DNA of 64,000 nt from Catellatospora sp. KI3. GTDB taxonomy: Bacteria; Actinomycetota; Actinomycetes; Mycobacteriales; Micromonosporaceae. How positions within the stretch are numbered: the stretch's first letter is position 1; each line of letters opens with the position of its first letter. Made by a program: the position numbers and the translations under genes. Below, in pieces: positions 26,016 to 34,658 of this stretch. Below the pieces are notes generated by a model. That model saw only the letters and a list, made by a program, of their open reading frames with translations, was not told the DNA's origin and did no database searches. The stretch is taken from positions 186,001 through 250,000 of the forward strand of contig NZ_JASAMB010000011.1 of assembly GCF_029948125.1 (NCBI RefSeq), in the 5' to 3' direction.

Positions 26016-27139
26016 GCCGGAGCGTGCCTCGGCAGGCGCGCGGTCACCAGCCAGCCGTGGACCGGGCCGGGTCCGGCGGTGCAGACGCCGCCGAGCAGGC
26101 GGGCCCGCTCGTACATGCCGACCAGGCCGTAGCCCGCGCCCGGCTGGCCCTGCGCCCGGCCGTCGTCGCTGACCGACAGGTGCACCGCGCTGTCGTCGGC
26201 GGCCACGCTGACGGTGACCTGGGTGGCGTGGCGGGCATGCCGCAGCGCGTTGGTCAGCGACTCCTGGGCCAGCCGGTAGACGGCGGCGTCCACAGCGGAC
26301 GGCAGGCCGACCAGCTCGCCGCTGAGCCGGACGTCGACCACCGGGCCGGAGCCGGACCGGCCGGCCAGCCGGGCCAGATCCCGGATCTGCGGCTGCGGAC
26401 TGAACCCGGCCGGCTCGTCGCGGCGCAGCACCCGCACCATCGAGCGCAGCTCCGCCAGCGCCTTGGCGGCCTCGGCCTCGATCACGTGCAGCGCCTCCAC
26501 GGCCGCCTGCGGCTGCGTCTGCGCCAGCGCCAGCCCGGCCTGCGCCCGGATCGCCATCGCCGACACGTGGTGGGCGACGGTGTCGTGCAGGTCCCGGGCC
26601 AGCTGCTCGCGCTGCCGCAGCCCGATCTGCTCCAGTTCGCGCTGCCGGGCGCGGGCGCGGAAGCGCAGCGCGGTGCCGAGCGTGAAAGCGGCCAGAAGCA
26701 CGGCCCCGCCGCCGATCGCGTCGCCGAGGCGCAACGGGTCCAGGGTGTACGAGACCGCCACGCTCGCCGCGATGAACGCCGCGCCCAGCACGGCGGCGCG
26801 GCCGGACCCCCACCGGAACAGGCTGTACGGCAGGAGCAGCAGGTAGATCGTGGTGACCAGCTCCGCCCGGGTCCCGTCGCCGAGCAGCGGCGCGACCGTG
26901 GTCACGGTGAACGACACGGCGATCATCAGCAGGGGGTGACTGCGGCGCCACAGCAGCGTCGGCAGCAGCCCGACCGTCAGCACCAGCGCGGGCAGCCGGT
27001 TCGGCAGGGTGGCCCGCAGCGCCGCCTCCAGCGCGATCGCCGCCAGCAGCACGCCGATCAGCACCCGGTCGTGTGCCAGGCGGCGCGGCGGCGGTTCGGG
27101 AGCCGGCTCGTGCCAGAGGGAGAGGATCAGACGACGCAC
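26012..27139 (-). CDS. Sensor histidine kinase (HisKA_3 type)
   Basis: 375 residues. Four to six hydrophobic segments (about 20-190) make a membrane sensor without a large outside domain. The dimerisation box RDLHDTVAHHVSAMAI carries the phospho-accepting His, followed by a HATPase with an N-box-like NALRHA and the glycine-rich GYGLVGMYERA. It phosphorylates the regulator encoded next. The start is uncertain: GTG at 27139 has GAGG only 3 nt upstream, but it begins the region that looks coding. The signal is unknown; minimal intramembrane sensors of this class often respond to envelope stress. Confidence 0.92.
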   Translation of the reverse strand: MRRLILSLWHEPAPEPPPRRLAHDRVLIGVLLAAIALEAALRATLPNRLPALVLTVGLLPTLLWRRSHPLLMIAVSFTVTTVAPLLGDGTRAELVTTIYLLLLPYSLFRWGSGRAAVLGAAFIAASVAVSYTLDPLRLGDAIGGGAVLLAAFTLGTALRFRARARQRELEQIGLRQREQLARDLHDTVAHHVSAMAIRAQAGLALAQTQPQAAVEALHVIEAEAAKALAELRSMVRVLRRDEPAGFSPQPQIRDLARLAGRSGSGPVVDVRLSGELVGLPSAVDAAVYRLAQESLTNALRHARHATQVTVSVAADDSAVHLSVSDDGRAQGQPGAGYGLVGMYERARLLGGVCTAGPGPVHGWLVTARLPRHAPA

Positions 27140-27266
27140 CGCCTCATCGTACGAACGCCTGCGCCGTACCAGATCGGCCCAAAGTACGACCGTTTCCGGT
27201 CCTACCTGGACCGTACCGGCGAAAACCGCTCGTGCCCGACCCGGTGCCGCACTACGGTCTCCGCTC
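27140..27266. promoter_or_regulatory. Divergent promoter region of kinase and DUF1152 genes
   Basis: 127 bp between two GTG starts. It contains the palindrome CGTACG and the inverted pair GGTCC-tacct-GGACC near 27215-27230, which could be an operator. No promoter hexamers can be assigned firmly. Confidence 0.3.
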
Positions 27267-28226
27267 GTGACCGCGATCTTCGAACCTCCGCTCTCCCGGC
27301 GCCTGCGGGCGGCCCGGCACGTGCTGATCGCCGGCGCCGGCGGCGGCTTCGACGTGTACGCCGGGCTCCCGCTCGCCCTGGCCCTGCGCAACGCCGGGGT
27401 GCGGACCACCCTGGCCGGCTACTCGGTCAGCGAACTCGGCGCGCTGCCGCCGACCGCCTGGCTGCGCTCCGGCCTGGCCGAGGTCCGCCCGGACAGCCCC
27501 GGCAACGACCGCTACTTCCCGGAGCGGACCCTGGCCCGGTGGCTGGCCACCCAGGGCCACGACCCGGTGGTGTACGCGTTCGACCGCACCGGCGTGCGCC
27601 CCCTGCGCGCCGCCTACCGCGCCCTGGTCGAGAGGCTGGACGTGGACGCGGTCGTGCTCGCCGACGGCGGCACCGACATCCTGATGCGCGGCGACGAGGC
27701 CGGGCTGGGCACGCCGGAGGAGGACGCGACCAGCCTGATCGCCGTCGCGGGCCTGCCGGTGCCGGTGAAGCTCGTGGTCAGCCTGGGCTTCGGCATCGAC
27801 TCCCATCACGGCGTCTGCCACGCCCACGTGCTGGAGAACATCGCCGCGCTGGACCGGGCGGGGGCCTACCTGGGCGCGTTCTCGATCCCGCCCGGCGGAC
27901 CGGAGGCGCGGGCGTACCTCGACGCGGTGGCGCACTCGGTGCGCGAGGCGCCCCGCACCGCCAGCATAGTGAACACGCAGGTGGCCTCGGCGCTGCGCGG
28001 CGGCTTCGGCGACGAGCACGCCACCGGCCGTACCGAGGGCACGGAGCTGTTCGTGAACCCGCTGATGGCGATGTACTTCGGGTTCGACCTGGACGGGCTG
28101 GCCCGGCACCTGCACTACGGCGCGGCGCTGGAGCGCACCCGCTCGCGCACCGAGGTGGCCCTGGCCATCGAGGAGTTCCGCGAGGGCCTGGACCGGCCAC
28201 GGCCCCGGCGCCTCATTCCGCACTGA
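27267..28226 (+). CDS. DUF1152-family protein
   Basis: 319 residues, cytoplasmic. The N-terminus VLIAGAGGGFDVYAGLPLALAL looks like a nucleotide-binding glycine-rich loop, and VLADGGTDILMRGDEAGLGTPEED is the family signature. DUF1152 proteins have no established reaction. The GTG at 27267 is chosen because it is the first start where the family similarity begins; it has no clear Shine-Dalgarno. A hairpin follows the stop, so it is probably transcribed alone, divergently from the kinase gene. Confidence 0.85.
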   Translation: MTAIFEPPLSRRLRAARHVLIAGAGGGFDVYAGLPLALALRNAGVRTTLAGYSVSELGALPPTAWLRSGLAEVRPDSPGNDRYFPERTLARWLATQGHDPVVYAFDRTGVRPLRAAYRALVERLDVDAVVLADGGTDILMRGDEAGLGTPEEDATSLIAVAGLPVPVKLVVSLGFGIDSHHGVCHAHVLENIAALDRAGAYLGAFSIPPGGPEARAYLDAVAHSVREAPRTASIVNTQVASALRGGFGDEHATGRTEGTELFVNPLMAMYFGFDLDGLARHLHYGAALERTRSRTEVALAIEEFREGLDRPRPRRLIPH

Positions 28227-28230
28227 CCGC

Positions 28231-28260
28231 CGCGCCGGCTGGGGTACGCCCCGGCCGGCG
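28231..28260 (+). terminator. Hairpin terminator after the DUF1152 gene
   Basis: An 11-bp stem with one G-U pair (28234-28244 with 28249-28259) starting 7 nt past the stop codon. Confidence 0.6.
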
Positions 28261-28299
28261 CAGGTGTGCTCCGGCGCGCAAACGGGTACTGATCAGGCC

Positions 28300-29277
28300 A
28301 TGGCCAACATCGGATACACGCTCATGTGCGAGCAGCGCGGCCCGCGCGACCTCGTCGACGACGCGGTACGGGCCGAAGCGGCCGGTTTCGACTTCGCCGT
28401 CTGCTCCGACCACTACTACCCCTGGCTGCCCGAGCAGGGCCACGCCCCGTACGCGTGGGCGGTGCTGGGGGCGGCCGCGTACGCGACCGAACGGATCGGG
28501 CTGATGTCGTTCGTGACCTGCCCGATCCAGCGGTACCACCCGGCGGTGGTGGCCCAGAAGGCGGCGACGGTCGGGGTGATGTCCGGCGGCCGGTTCACCC
28601 TGGGCCTGGGCGCGGGCGAGAACCTGAACGAGCACGTCGCGGGCGGCTGGCCGCACACGACCCAGCGGCACCACATGCTCGACGAGGCGCTGGAGATCAT
28701 CCGTCCGCTGCTGGAGGGCAAGACGGTGCACCACAGCGGCGTGTACTTCGACGTACCCGACGCCAAGCTCTGGGACCTGCCCGAGCAGCCCGTACCGATC
28801 GGGGTCGCGGTCTCGGGCCGCTCCTCCTGCGAGCTGGCCGCGCGCCACGCCGATGCCCTGGTGGCGGTCGAGCCCGACCCGAAACTGATCGAGATGTACC
28901 GCGAGGCGGGCGGCCGCGGTCCCTGCTACGGGCAGGTGGCGCTGTGCTACGGCCCGGACGAGCAGGAGTGCGCCCGCATCGCGCACGAGCAGTTCCGCTG
29001 GTTCAACCTCGGCTGGAAGGTGATGGCCGAGCTGCCGCACCCGCGCTCGTTCCACGCCGCGGCGCAGTCGACCACCCCGGACCAGGTGGCCGAGCAGATC
29101 CCGTGCGGCCCGGACCTGGACCGGCACGTCGAGGCGGTGCAGAAGTTCGTCGACGCCGGGTTCACCGACGTGGCGGTGGTCCAGATCGGTGGCGACACCC
29201 AGCCGGAGTTCCTCGACGTTGCGCAAAAGGAACTGCTGCCCGCGCTTAACCGGCTTTCGCCGTCCGCCCGCCCCTAG
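28300..29277 (+). CDS. F420-dependent LLM-class oxidoreductase
   Basis: 325 residues in a TIM-barrel luciferase-like fold. The N-terminus GYTLMCEQRGPRDLVDDAVR matches the F420-dependent glucose-6-phosphate dehydrogenase-like group (TIGR03557-type), with AGFDFAVCSDHYYPW and LGLGAGENLNEHV as further landmarks. It should transfer hydride to or from coenzyme F420; the organic substrate is unknown. The ATG at 28300 starts the homology. The ASCH gene begins 9 bp after its stop, so the two are probably co-transcribed. Confidence 0.88.
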   Translation: MANIGYTLMCEQRGPRDLVDDAVRAEAAGFDFAVCSDHYYPWLPEQGHAPYAWAVLGAAAYATERIGLMSFVTCPIQRYHPAVVAQKAATVGVMSGGRFTLGLGAGENLNEHVAGGWPHTTQRHHMLDEALEIIRPLLEGKTVHHSGVYFDVPDAKLWDLPEQPVPIGVAVSGRSSCELAARHADALVAVEPDPKLIEMYREAGGRGPCYGQVALCYGPDEQECARIAHEQFRWFNLGWKVMAELPHPRSFHAAAQSTTPDQVAEQIPCGPDLDRHVEAVQKFVDAGFTDVAVVQIGGDTQPEFLDVAQKELLPALNRLSPSARP

Positions 29278-29286
29278 TCTGGAGGC

Positions 29287-29694
29287 ATGTTTCCCAGGGT
29301 TGGCGAGCTGCGCGGGATGGAACTGGGCACGCCGGGCGAGCTGCGCGAGCGGCTGAGCTCGCTGGTGCTGGCGGGAACGAAGACCGCCACGGCAGGGCTG
29401 CTCGCCGAGTACCGCGCCCAGCAGGAGCAGCTGGAGCACATCGGCGAGCGGGAGGCGCTGCTCGGCGACGGCGGCCGGGTGCTGGCGATCATCGAGATAA
29501 CCCGGGTCGAGCTGGTGCCCTTCGCCGAGGTCACCTGGGAGTTCGCGCAGGCCGAGGGGGAGGGCTTCACCAGCATCGAGCACTGGGCGCAGGCGCACCG
29601 TCGCTACTGGGAGCGCGAGGGGTACGCCGTGGACGACGACACCGAGGTGGTGTGCCTGTGGCTGCGCGTCGTGCCGAACGCCGACAAGCCGTGA
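29287..29694 (+). CDS. ASCH-domain protein
   Basis: 135 residues, a single ASCH domain (PUA-like beta-barrel). The segment SLVLAGTKTATAGLL is the typical entry to the domain, and AIIEITRVELVPFAEVTWEFA the central strands. ASCH domains bind RNA or modified nucleosides; some have amidohydrolase activity on acetylated cytidine. Its exact role is unknown. It follows the F420 oxidoreductase closely. Confidence 0.85.
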   Translation: MFPRVGELRGMELGTPGELRERLSSLVLAGTKTATAGLLAEYRAQQEQLEHIGEREALLGDGGRVLAIIEITRVELVPFAEVTWEFAQAEGEGFTSIEHWAQAHRRYWEREGYAVDDDTEVVCLWLRVVPNADKP

Positions 29695-30004
29695 CCGCAA
29701 ACTTGCACACCGTTTGCACGATATGGCGGGGTTACAAGTTGATTTAGGAAATGTTTCTGTCGATATCTTGCCGTGCCCCCTCCGTACACATAGGGTCTAG
29801 CCAATCCCCGCCCGGGGATCGCGGTCCCGCTCGCCGCCCGTTCGGTGCCGGACACCCGTCCGGCGACGGAGGGTGACCCCTGGGCATCGGGGCGGCTTCC
29901 CCGTCGCCCGTGCGCCTCCGTCCCGGTGCCACGGTCGACCCCGCCTCCATGCCCGTGCACCGCGCGCCCTCCGTCACACCGGCATGTGATGGAAGGGAAC
30001 TTGC
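29695..30004 (+). promoter_or_regulatory. Promoter and long structured leader of the secreted glycoside hydrolase
   Basis: This 310-bp gap holds a good promoter: TTGCCG at 29768-29773, a 17-bp spacer and TAGGGT at 29791-29796. Transcription from there gives a leader of about 200 nt. The leader contains small hairpins (for example GCCGGAC-ACCC-GTCCGGC) and no convincing short ORF. Upstream, GCAAAC (29697-29702) and GTTTGC (29712-29717) form an inverted pair that may be an operator. A GGAAGG-type ribosome-binding site precedes the ATG. No known riboswitch class is recognised. Confidence 0.55.
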
Positions 30005-32395
30005 ATGGCAATCTCACGCCGGAGGCTCATGGCCTCCACCGCGGCGGGCTCCGCGCTCGCGGCCGCCGCGACGGGGGAGCTGCTCGCGGCCACCGCCGCC
30101 CCGGCCGCCGCGGCGAGCCCGGTCGGCGACGTCGTCGGCAAGATCACCGTCGGGTATCAGGGCTGGTTCGCCGCGATCGGCGACGGGTCACCGCTCAACG
30201 GCTGGTGGCACTGGGCGAACAACTGGGGCCAGCCGCCGTCGCCGGGCAACAACTCGATCGTGTCCTGGCCGGACATGCGCGACTACCCGACGTCGTACCA
30301 GACCGCCTTCAACAACCTGAACAGCGGCCAGCCCGCCCGGCTGTTCTCGCACTTCGACCAGTCGACGGTGAACATCCACTTCCAGTGGATGCAGCAGCAC
30401 GGCTGCGACACCGCGGCGCTGCAGCGGTTCAACCCGACCGGCGGCGAGGGCCCGATCCGCGACGCGATGACGGCCAAGGTGCGCACCGCCGCCGAGGCCA
30501 CCGGCCGCAAGTTCTACATCATGTACGACGTCACCAACTGGACGAACTTCCAGTCGGAGATCAAGGCCGACTGGACCAGCAAGATGTCGGCCTACACCTC
30601 CTCGACCGCGTACGCCCGCCAGAACGGCAAACCGGTCGTCTGCATCTGGGGCTTCGGCTTCAACGACCCCGGCCGCCCGTTCCCCCCGGCGCCGTGCCTG
30701 GAGGTCATCAACTGGTTCAAGGCCCAGGGCTGCTACGTCATCGGCGGCGTGCCGACCTACTGGCGCCAGGGCATCAACGACTCCCGCGCCGGCTTCTTCG
30801 ACGTGTACACGGCGTTCCACATGATCTCGCCGTGGATGGTCGGCCGCACCGGCGACGTCGCCGGCCTGGACTGGTTCTACAACAACGTCAACCTCGGCGA
30901 CCAGGCCGAGTGCAACAACCGCGGCATCGACTACCAGCCGTGCGTCATGCCCGGCGACCTGTCCAACCACGCCCGCGCGCACGGCGACTTCTACTGGCGG
31001 CACTTCTACAACATGATCCGCCTGGGCTGCCAGGGCATCTACATCTCGATGTTCGACGAGTACAACGAGGGCAACCAGATCGCCAAGACGGCCGAGAACG
31101 CCTCCATGATCCCGGCCGGGACCAGCTTCGTCACCCTCGACGAGGACGGCACCGTCTGCTCGTCGGACTACTACCTGCGCATCACCGCCGACGGCGGCAG
31201 GATGCTCAAGGGCCAGATCCCGCTCACCGCGACCCGCCCCACCCAGCCGGTCGTGGGCGGGCAGCCGCCCGTCGACGCCGACCTGGCCCGGGGCAAGGCC
31301 ACCTCGGCCAGCAGCAGCAACGGCGGCTTCGGCACCGGCAACGCCGTCGACGGCAACCAGGGCACGTACTGGGAGAGCGCCAACGGCACCTTCCCGCAGT
31401 GGCTCCAGGTCGACCTGGGCGCCGCCTCGACGGTCAGCCGGGTCGTGCTCAAGCTGCCGACCGGCTGGGGCCAGCGCTTCCAGACCCTGTCCGTCCAGGG
31501 CAGCACCGACGGCAGCGCGTTCACCACCATCGTCAACCCGGCCCAGTACTCGTTCGACCCGAACCAGGCCAACACGGTGACCGTCACCTTCACGGCCCGC
31601 ACCGCCCGCTACGTACGGATCAACATCACCGCCAACACCGGCTGGACGGCCGCGCAGGTGTCCACGCTGGAGGTGTACGGCACCGCCCCGCAGGGCGACA
31701 CCCAGGCGCCCACCGCCCCCGCCAACCTGCGCGTCACCGGCCAGACGGCCAACAGCGTCTCGCTGGCCTGGAACGCCGCCACCGACAACGTGGGCGTCAC
31801 CGGATACCAGCTGCGCCAGAACGGGGCGGTCGTCGCCTCGACGGCCGCGACGTCGTTCACGGTCACCGGCCTGAACCCGTCGACGACCTACAGCTACACG
31901 GTCGCCGCGCAGGACGCCGCGGGCAACGTCTCCGGCCAGTCCAACACGGTCAGCGCCACCACCAGCCCGGCGCCCAGCGGCAACCTGGCCAAGAGCAAGC
32001 CCACCACGGCCAGCAGCTACGTCCAGAACTACGTGCCCCAGAACGCGACCGACGGCGACGCGAACACGTACTGGGAGAGCGCCAACAACGCGTTCCCGCA
32101 GTGGATCCAGGTGGATCTGCAGGCGGCTACGTCGATCAGCCGGATCGTGCTGAAGGTGCCGCCGCCCGCGGCGTGGGGGCAGCGCACCCAGACGATCGCG
32201 ATCCAGGCCAGCAACGACGGCACCACCTGGACGACGCTGGTGGCGCAGGCCGGGTTCGTGTTCAACCCGTCCTCGGGCAACCAGGTGACCATGACGTTCC
32301 CGGCCGGCGCCCGCAGGTACGTGCGCGCCTACTTCTACGGCAACACCGGCTGGCCCGCGGCCCAGCTGTCGGAGTACGAGATCTACGCCTCCTGA
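30005..32395 (+). CDS. Secreted glycoside hydrolase (GH71/GH99-like) with CBM32-FN3-CBM32
   Basis: 796 residues. A twin-arginine signal (SRRRLMAST, about 1-38) leads to a catalytic domain (about 39-415) starting KITVGYQGWF, of a kind often annotated GH71/GH99-like. Aromatic and acidic patches such as MFDEYNEGNQ could be catalytic, but I cannot name the nucleophile. Then come a discoidin/CBM32-like domain (about 425-560), a fibronectin III domain (about 565-655) and a second discoidin/CBM32-like domain (about 660-796). The two discoidin domains share YWESAN, FPQW, QVDL and SR(V/I)VLK, so they arose by duplication. It probably attacks a polysaccharide while anchored by its binding modules. Confidence 0.82.
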   Translation: MAISRRRLMASTAAGSALAAAATGELLAATAAPAAAASPVGDVVGKITVGYQGWFAAIGDGSPLNGWWHWANNWGQPPSPGNNSIVSWPDMRDYPTSYQTAFNNLNSGQPARLFSHFDQSTVNIHFQWMQQHGCDTAALQRFNPTGGEGPIRDAMTAKVRTAAEATGRKFYIMYDVTNWTNFQSEIKADWTSKMSAYTSSTAYARQNGKPVVCIWGFGFNDPGRPFPPAPCLEVINWFKAQGCYVIGGVPTYWRQGINDSRAGFFDVYTAFHMISPWMVGRTGDVAGLDWFYNNVNLGDQAECNNRGIDYQPCVMPGDLSNHARAHGDFYWRHFYNMIRLGCQGIYISMFDEYNEGNQIAKTAENASMIPAGTSFVTLDEDGTVCSSDYYLRITADGGRMLKGQIPLTATRPTQPVVGGQPPVDADLARGKATSASSSNGGFGTGNAVDGNQGTYWESANGTFPQWLQVDLGAASTVSRVVLKLPTGWGQRFQTLSVQGSTDGSAFTTIVNPAQYSFDPNQANTVTVTFTARTARYVRINITANTGWTAAQVSTLEVYGTAPQGDTQAPTAPANLRVTGQTANSVSLAWNAATDNVGVTGYQLRQNGAVVASTAATSFTVTGLNPSTTYSYTVAAQDAAGNVSGQSNTVSATTSPAPSGNLAKSKPTTASSYVQNYVPQNATDGDANTYWESANNAFPQWIQVDLQAATSISRIVLKVPPPAAWGQRTQTIAIQASNDGTTWTTLVAQAGFVFNPSSGNQVTMTFPAGARRYVRAYFYGNTGWPAAQLSEYEIYAS

Positions 32396-32402
32396 CCCGC
32401 CC

Positions 32403-32434
32403 GGCCGCCCCGGTGCCCCACCACCGGGGCGGCC
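32403..32434 (+). terminator. Terminator after the glycoside hydrolase gene
   Basis: Perfect 13-bp stem (32403-32415 with 32422-32434, 6-nt loop) starting 7 nt past the stop codon. Confidence 0.75.
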
Positions 32435-32477
32435 ACCCGCACCGGACCCGCCCCGCCCGCCTGACCCCTCCCTTCTG

Positions 32478-32597
32478 ACATAAACGCTGGCCTATGTGGT
32501 GGGAAGGTCGACGTTCGGGGTCCACTTGGCATCGACGGTGGCCCATCTGGTGGCCCGGCACGCCGAATCCGTCCTCTGGATAGGCCAACGTCAATGT
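32478..32597. repeat. 120-bp element bounded by 18-nt inverted repeats
   Basis: The ends 32478-32495 and 32580-32597 are inverted copies matching at 15 of 18 positions, sharing the core TGGCCTAT. The inside is non-coding. The gap from 32396 to 32722 holds only the terminator, this element and the leader of the next gene. It could be a miniature inverted-repeat element or a pair of regulator sites. No target-site duplication is obvious. Confidence 0.45.
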
Positions 32598-32722
32598 AAA
32601 AGGCAGGCGCCGGGGCGGCCGAATCGGGTTGATTGCGGCTTAACGGCTGGCGTGCGGAGACGGCACGCCGGGTGTCGGGCGGGGGACAGCGCGGCGGCGC
32701 CGCTCGTGCAACCCTGAGCGCG

Positions 32723-33934
32723 ATGCGTACCCACAGCCTTCCCCGGGCCGCCGCCGCCCTGCTCGCGGCGCTGCTGTGCGCGTTCTCCGGCGCCGCACCG
32801 GTCTCCGCCGCGACGATGGCCGCCCCGCTCGGCACGACCGTGCTGCAAAGCCTCGACACCGAGTTCGGCCCCACCCGCGCCCCCCGCCTGTTCACCGCCG
32901 CCTGCGGGCAGGGCGAGGAGCTCCTCAGCGGCGGCTGGGCCGGGTTCAGCCCGTTCGTCGAGGTGCTGGGCAGCTACCCGTCCGACGAGCAGGGCCGGCC
33001 GGTGGCCCCGGGCGGGCGGCCGAGCGCCTGGACCGTCGCGGCGTACAACCGCGGCAAGGACGTGCTCCAGCTCCAGGTCACCGCCGCGTGCCTGGCCGGG
33101 AGTGACGGGCAGCCCGCGGTCGCCGCCGCGACCGACACCCGCGCCGACCAGGCGTTCGCGCTGGCGGTGGCCTGCCCGGACGGGACGGTACGCACCGGCG
33201 GCGGCTTCCGGTCGGAGTGGACGCCGCAGCTCGGCGGCGCCACAGTGCACGGCAGCTTTCCCTCGGGTGACACGGACTGGACCCTCGATGTCCGGCTGAC
33301 GCCGGGCGACCCCGACGTCAAGGCGCGCGCCACGGTGACCGCGTACGCGGTGTGCCTGGCCGGTCCGAAGGCCAGGGCCGAGACGGTGCCCGTCGACCTG
33401 GGCCTGGACAAGGCCGAACCGGTGTGCACGGGCGGCGGCGACATCTTCGCGCCGAAGTGCGTCGTGCCCCGCTCGGGCACCGCGAGCGCGCTGTGCCCGG
33501 CCGGGCTGACCCTGACCGGCGGCGGATACCAGCTACTCGAAGGCGACCTGCCCGGTGACACGGCGGTGCTGGTCGCCACCCCGCTGGACCCGGTCGCCCG
33601 GCGCGGCTGGACCGTCGCCGTACGCGGCGACGCGCCGACCGACGCCCCGATCACGGTCCGGCTCAGCGCCGTCTGCGTCTTCGCCGCGGAGAGACCGGTC
33701 CTGGACACCGGTCCGCCGATCGTCACCCTGCCGAACCCGACCGGGCCGAGCAGGCCGCTGCTGGTAGCGCTGGTCGGGCTGGGCGGGTTGCTGCTGCTCT
33801 TGCTGGTGGCGCTGGCCCTGTGGCGGATGCTGCGCCGCGACCGGGGCGAGCCGGCGGCCGGGGTCGGCGTCGAGGTCGTGGTGCGGTCCGGGCGCAGCGG
33901 CTACCGGCTGGACGGCTTCCGGGAGGACCTGTGA
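32723..33934 (+). CDS. Membrane-anchored surface protein with three Cys-bounded repeats
   Basis: 403 residues. Signal peptide about 1-30. Three repeats follow, each opened and closed by a cysteine: Cys61-Cys123, Cys151-Cys211 and Cys258-Cys318. Each has a GGG or SGGW turn shortly after the first cysteine, a W(T/L)V strand in the second half and a closing A(V/C/A)C. Similar C..GGG....W.V....C repeats are common in secreted actinomycete proteins of unknown function. A hydrophobic segment (about 345-368) with RRDR after it anchors the protein, leaving a short cytoplasmic tail. The stop overlaps the next gene by 4 bp, so the two products probably work together. Confidence 0.75.
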   Translation: MRTHSLPRAAAALLAALLCAFSGAAPVSAATMAAPLGTTVLQSLDTEFGPTRAPRLFTAACGQGEELLSGGWAGFSPFVEVLGSYPSDEQGRPVAPGGRPSAWTVAAYNRGKDVLQLQVTAACLAGSDGQPAVAAATDTRADQAFALAVACPDGTVRTGGGFRSEWTPQLGGATVHGSFPSGDTDWTLDVRLTPGDPDVKARATVTAYAVCLAGPKARAETVPVDLGLDKAEPVCTGGGDIFAPKCVVPRSGTASALCPAGLTLTGGGYQLLEGDLPGDTAVLVATPLDPVARRGWTVAVRGDAPTDAPITVRLSAVCVFAAERPVLDTGPPIVTLPNPTGPSRPLLVALVGLGGLLLLLLVALALWRMLRRDRGEPAAGVGVEVVVRSGRSGYRLDGFREDL

Positions 33935-34578
33935 CGACGGTACGGGAACTGCTGTTCGGCGACGTCGTCGGCGGCAGGGCGGGCGAGGCGGCCGATCGGG
34001 TCGAGCAGGCCGCCGAGCAGCTGGTCGGCGTCGGTGCGCTGCCCGCCGCCGACGAGGCCCCGGCGCTGACGGTGGCCCGCGCGTTCATGACCCGGGTGGC
34101 GCAGCTGCTCGACGTCGAGGTCAGCGACGTACTGGTCGGGGCGTGGCGGACCCGCTCGGCGCTGCTGGACGCCGCCCGCCGCACCCACGCCGCCCCGGGC
34201 ACCAGCGAGCAGGTCGTCATCAAGGCCTACGCCCTGCCCTGGGAGTACGAGACCGAGCTGGACCTCGTCGTCAACGGCCGGACGCTGACCACGGTGACCG
34301 TGCTCGCGCAGGCCGAACTGGAGGTCACCGCGCTCGTGGCGACCGTCGCGGCGGGACGGCTGGCGCGGCTCGGCGGGGGCGACTGCCGGATGACCGCCCG
34401 GTTGCGTGTGCGCGGCGCCGATCCGCAGGCCGACGTGCAGGTCGCCCAGGGCGAGCGCACCTTCGCGGTGCCGTACGAGGTGAAGACCGGCGAGCGCGGC
34501 ATCCCGCTGATCGAGCAGGCCCGCGACGTACCCGCGCAGGCTCCGGCGCCGCAGGCGCAGACCCGCACGCCCGCCTGA
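33931..34578 (+). CDS. Uncharacterised cytoplasmic partner of the repeat protein
   Basis: 215 residues, no signal or membrane segment. I do not recognise the family. The first 90 residues are helical and rich in Ala/Glu (RVEQAAEQL, MTRVAQLLDVEVSDVLVGAW). The middle is beta-rich (YETELDLVVNGRTLTTVTVLAQAELEVTALVA), and the C-terminus is a Pro/Ala/Gln tail. The GTG start overlaps the upstream stop (GTGA), with GGGAGGA a few nt before it. Coupling to a membrane-anchored protein with a short cytoplasmic tail suggests a cytoplasmic partner, which is inference only. Confidence 0.65.
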   Translation: MTTVRELLFGDVVGGRAGEAADRVEQAAEQLVGVGALPAADEAPALTVARAFMTRVAQLLDVEVSDVLVGAWRTRSALLDAARRTHAAPGTSEQVVIKAYALPWEYETELDLVVNGRTLTTVTVLAQAELEVTALVATVAAGRLARLGGGDCRMTARLRVRGADPQADVQVAQGERTFAVPYEVKTGERGIPLIEQARDVPAQAPAPQAQTRTPA

Positions 34579-34658
34579 GCGAGGGGCGGGCGCAACGGTC
34601 GGACATCATGGTCGGGTGGCGCCCGCGGGTCGGCGCCCGGTGATGCGAGGAGGACGCC

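Noticed and set aside
26016-26951. Upstream extension of the response regulator frame
   Set aside because: It overlaps the histidine kinase gene in another frame and contains no domain; the receiver begins at the ATG at 26015.
29803-30004. Naming the 200-nt leader a c-di-AMP (ydaO-type) riboswitch
   Set aside because: The position upstream of a secreted hydrolase fits, but the conserved core motifs could not be matched by eye.
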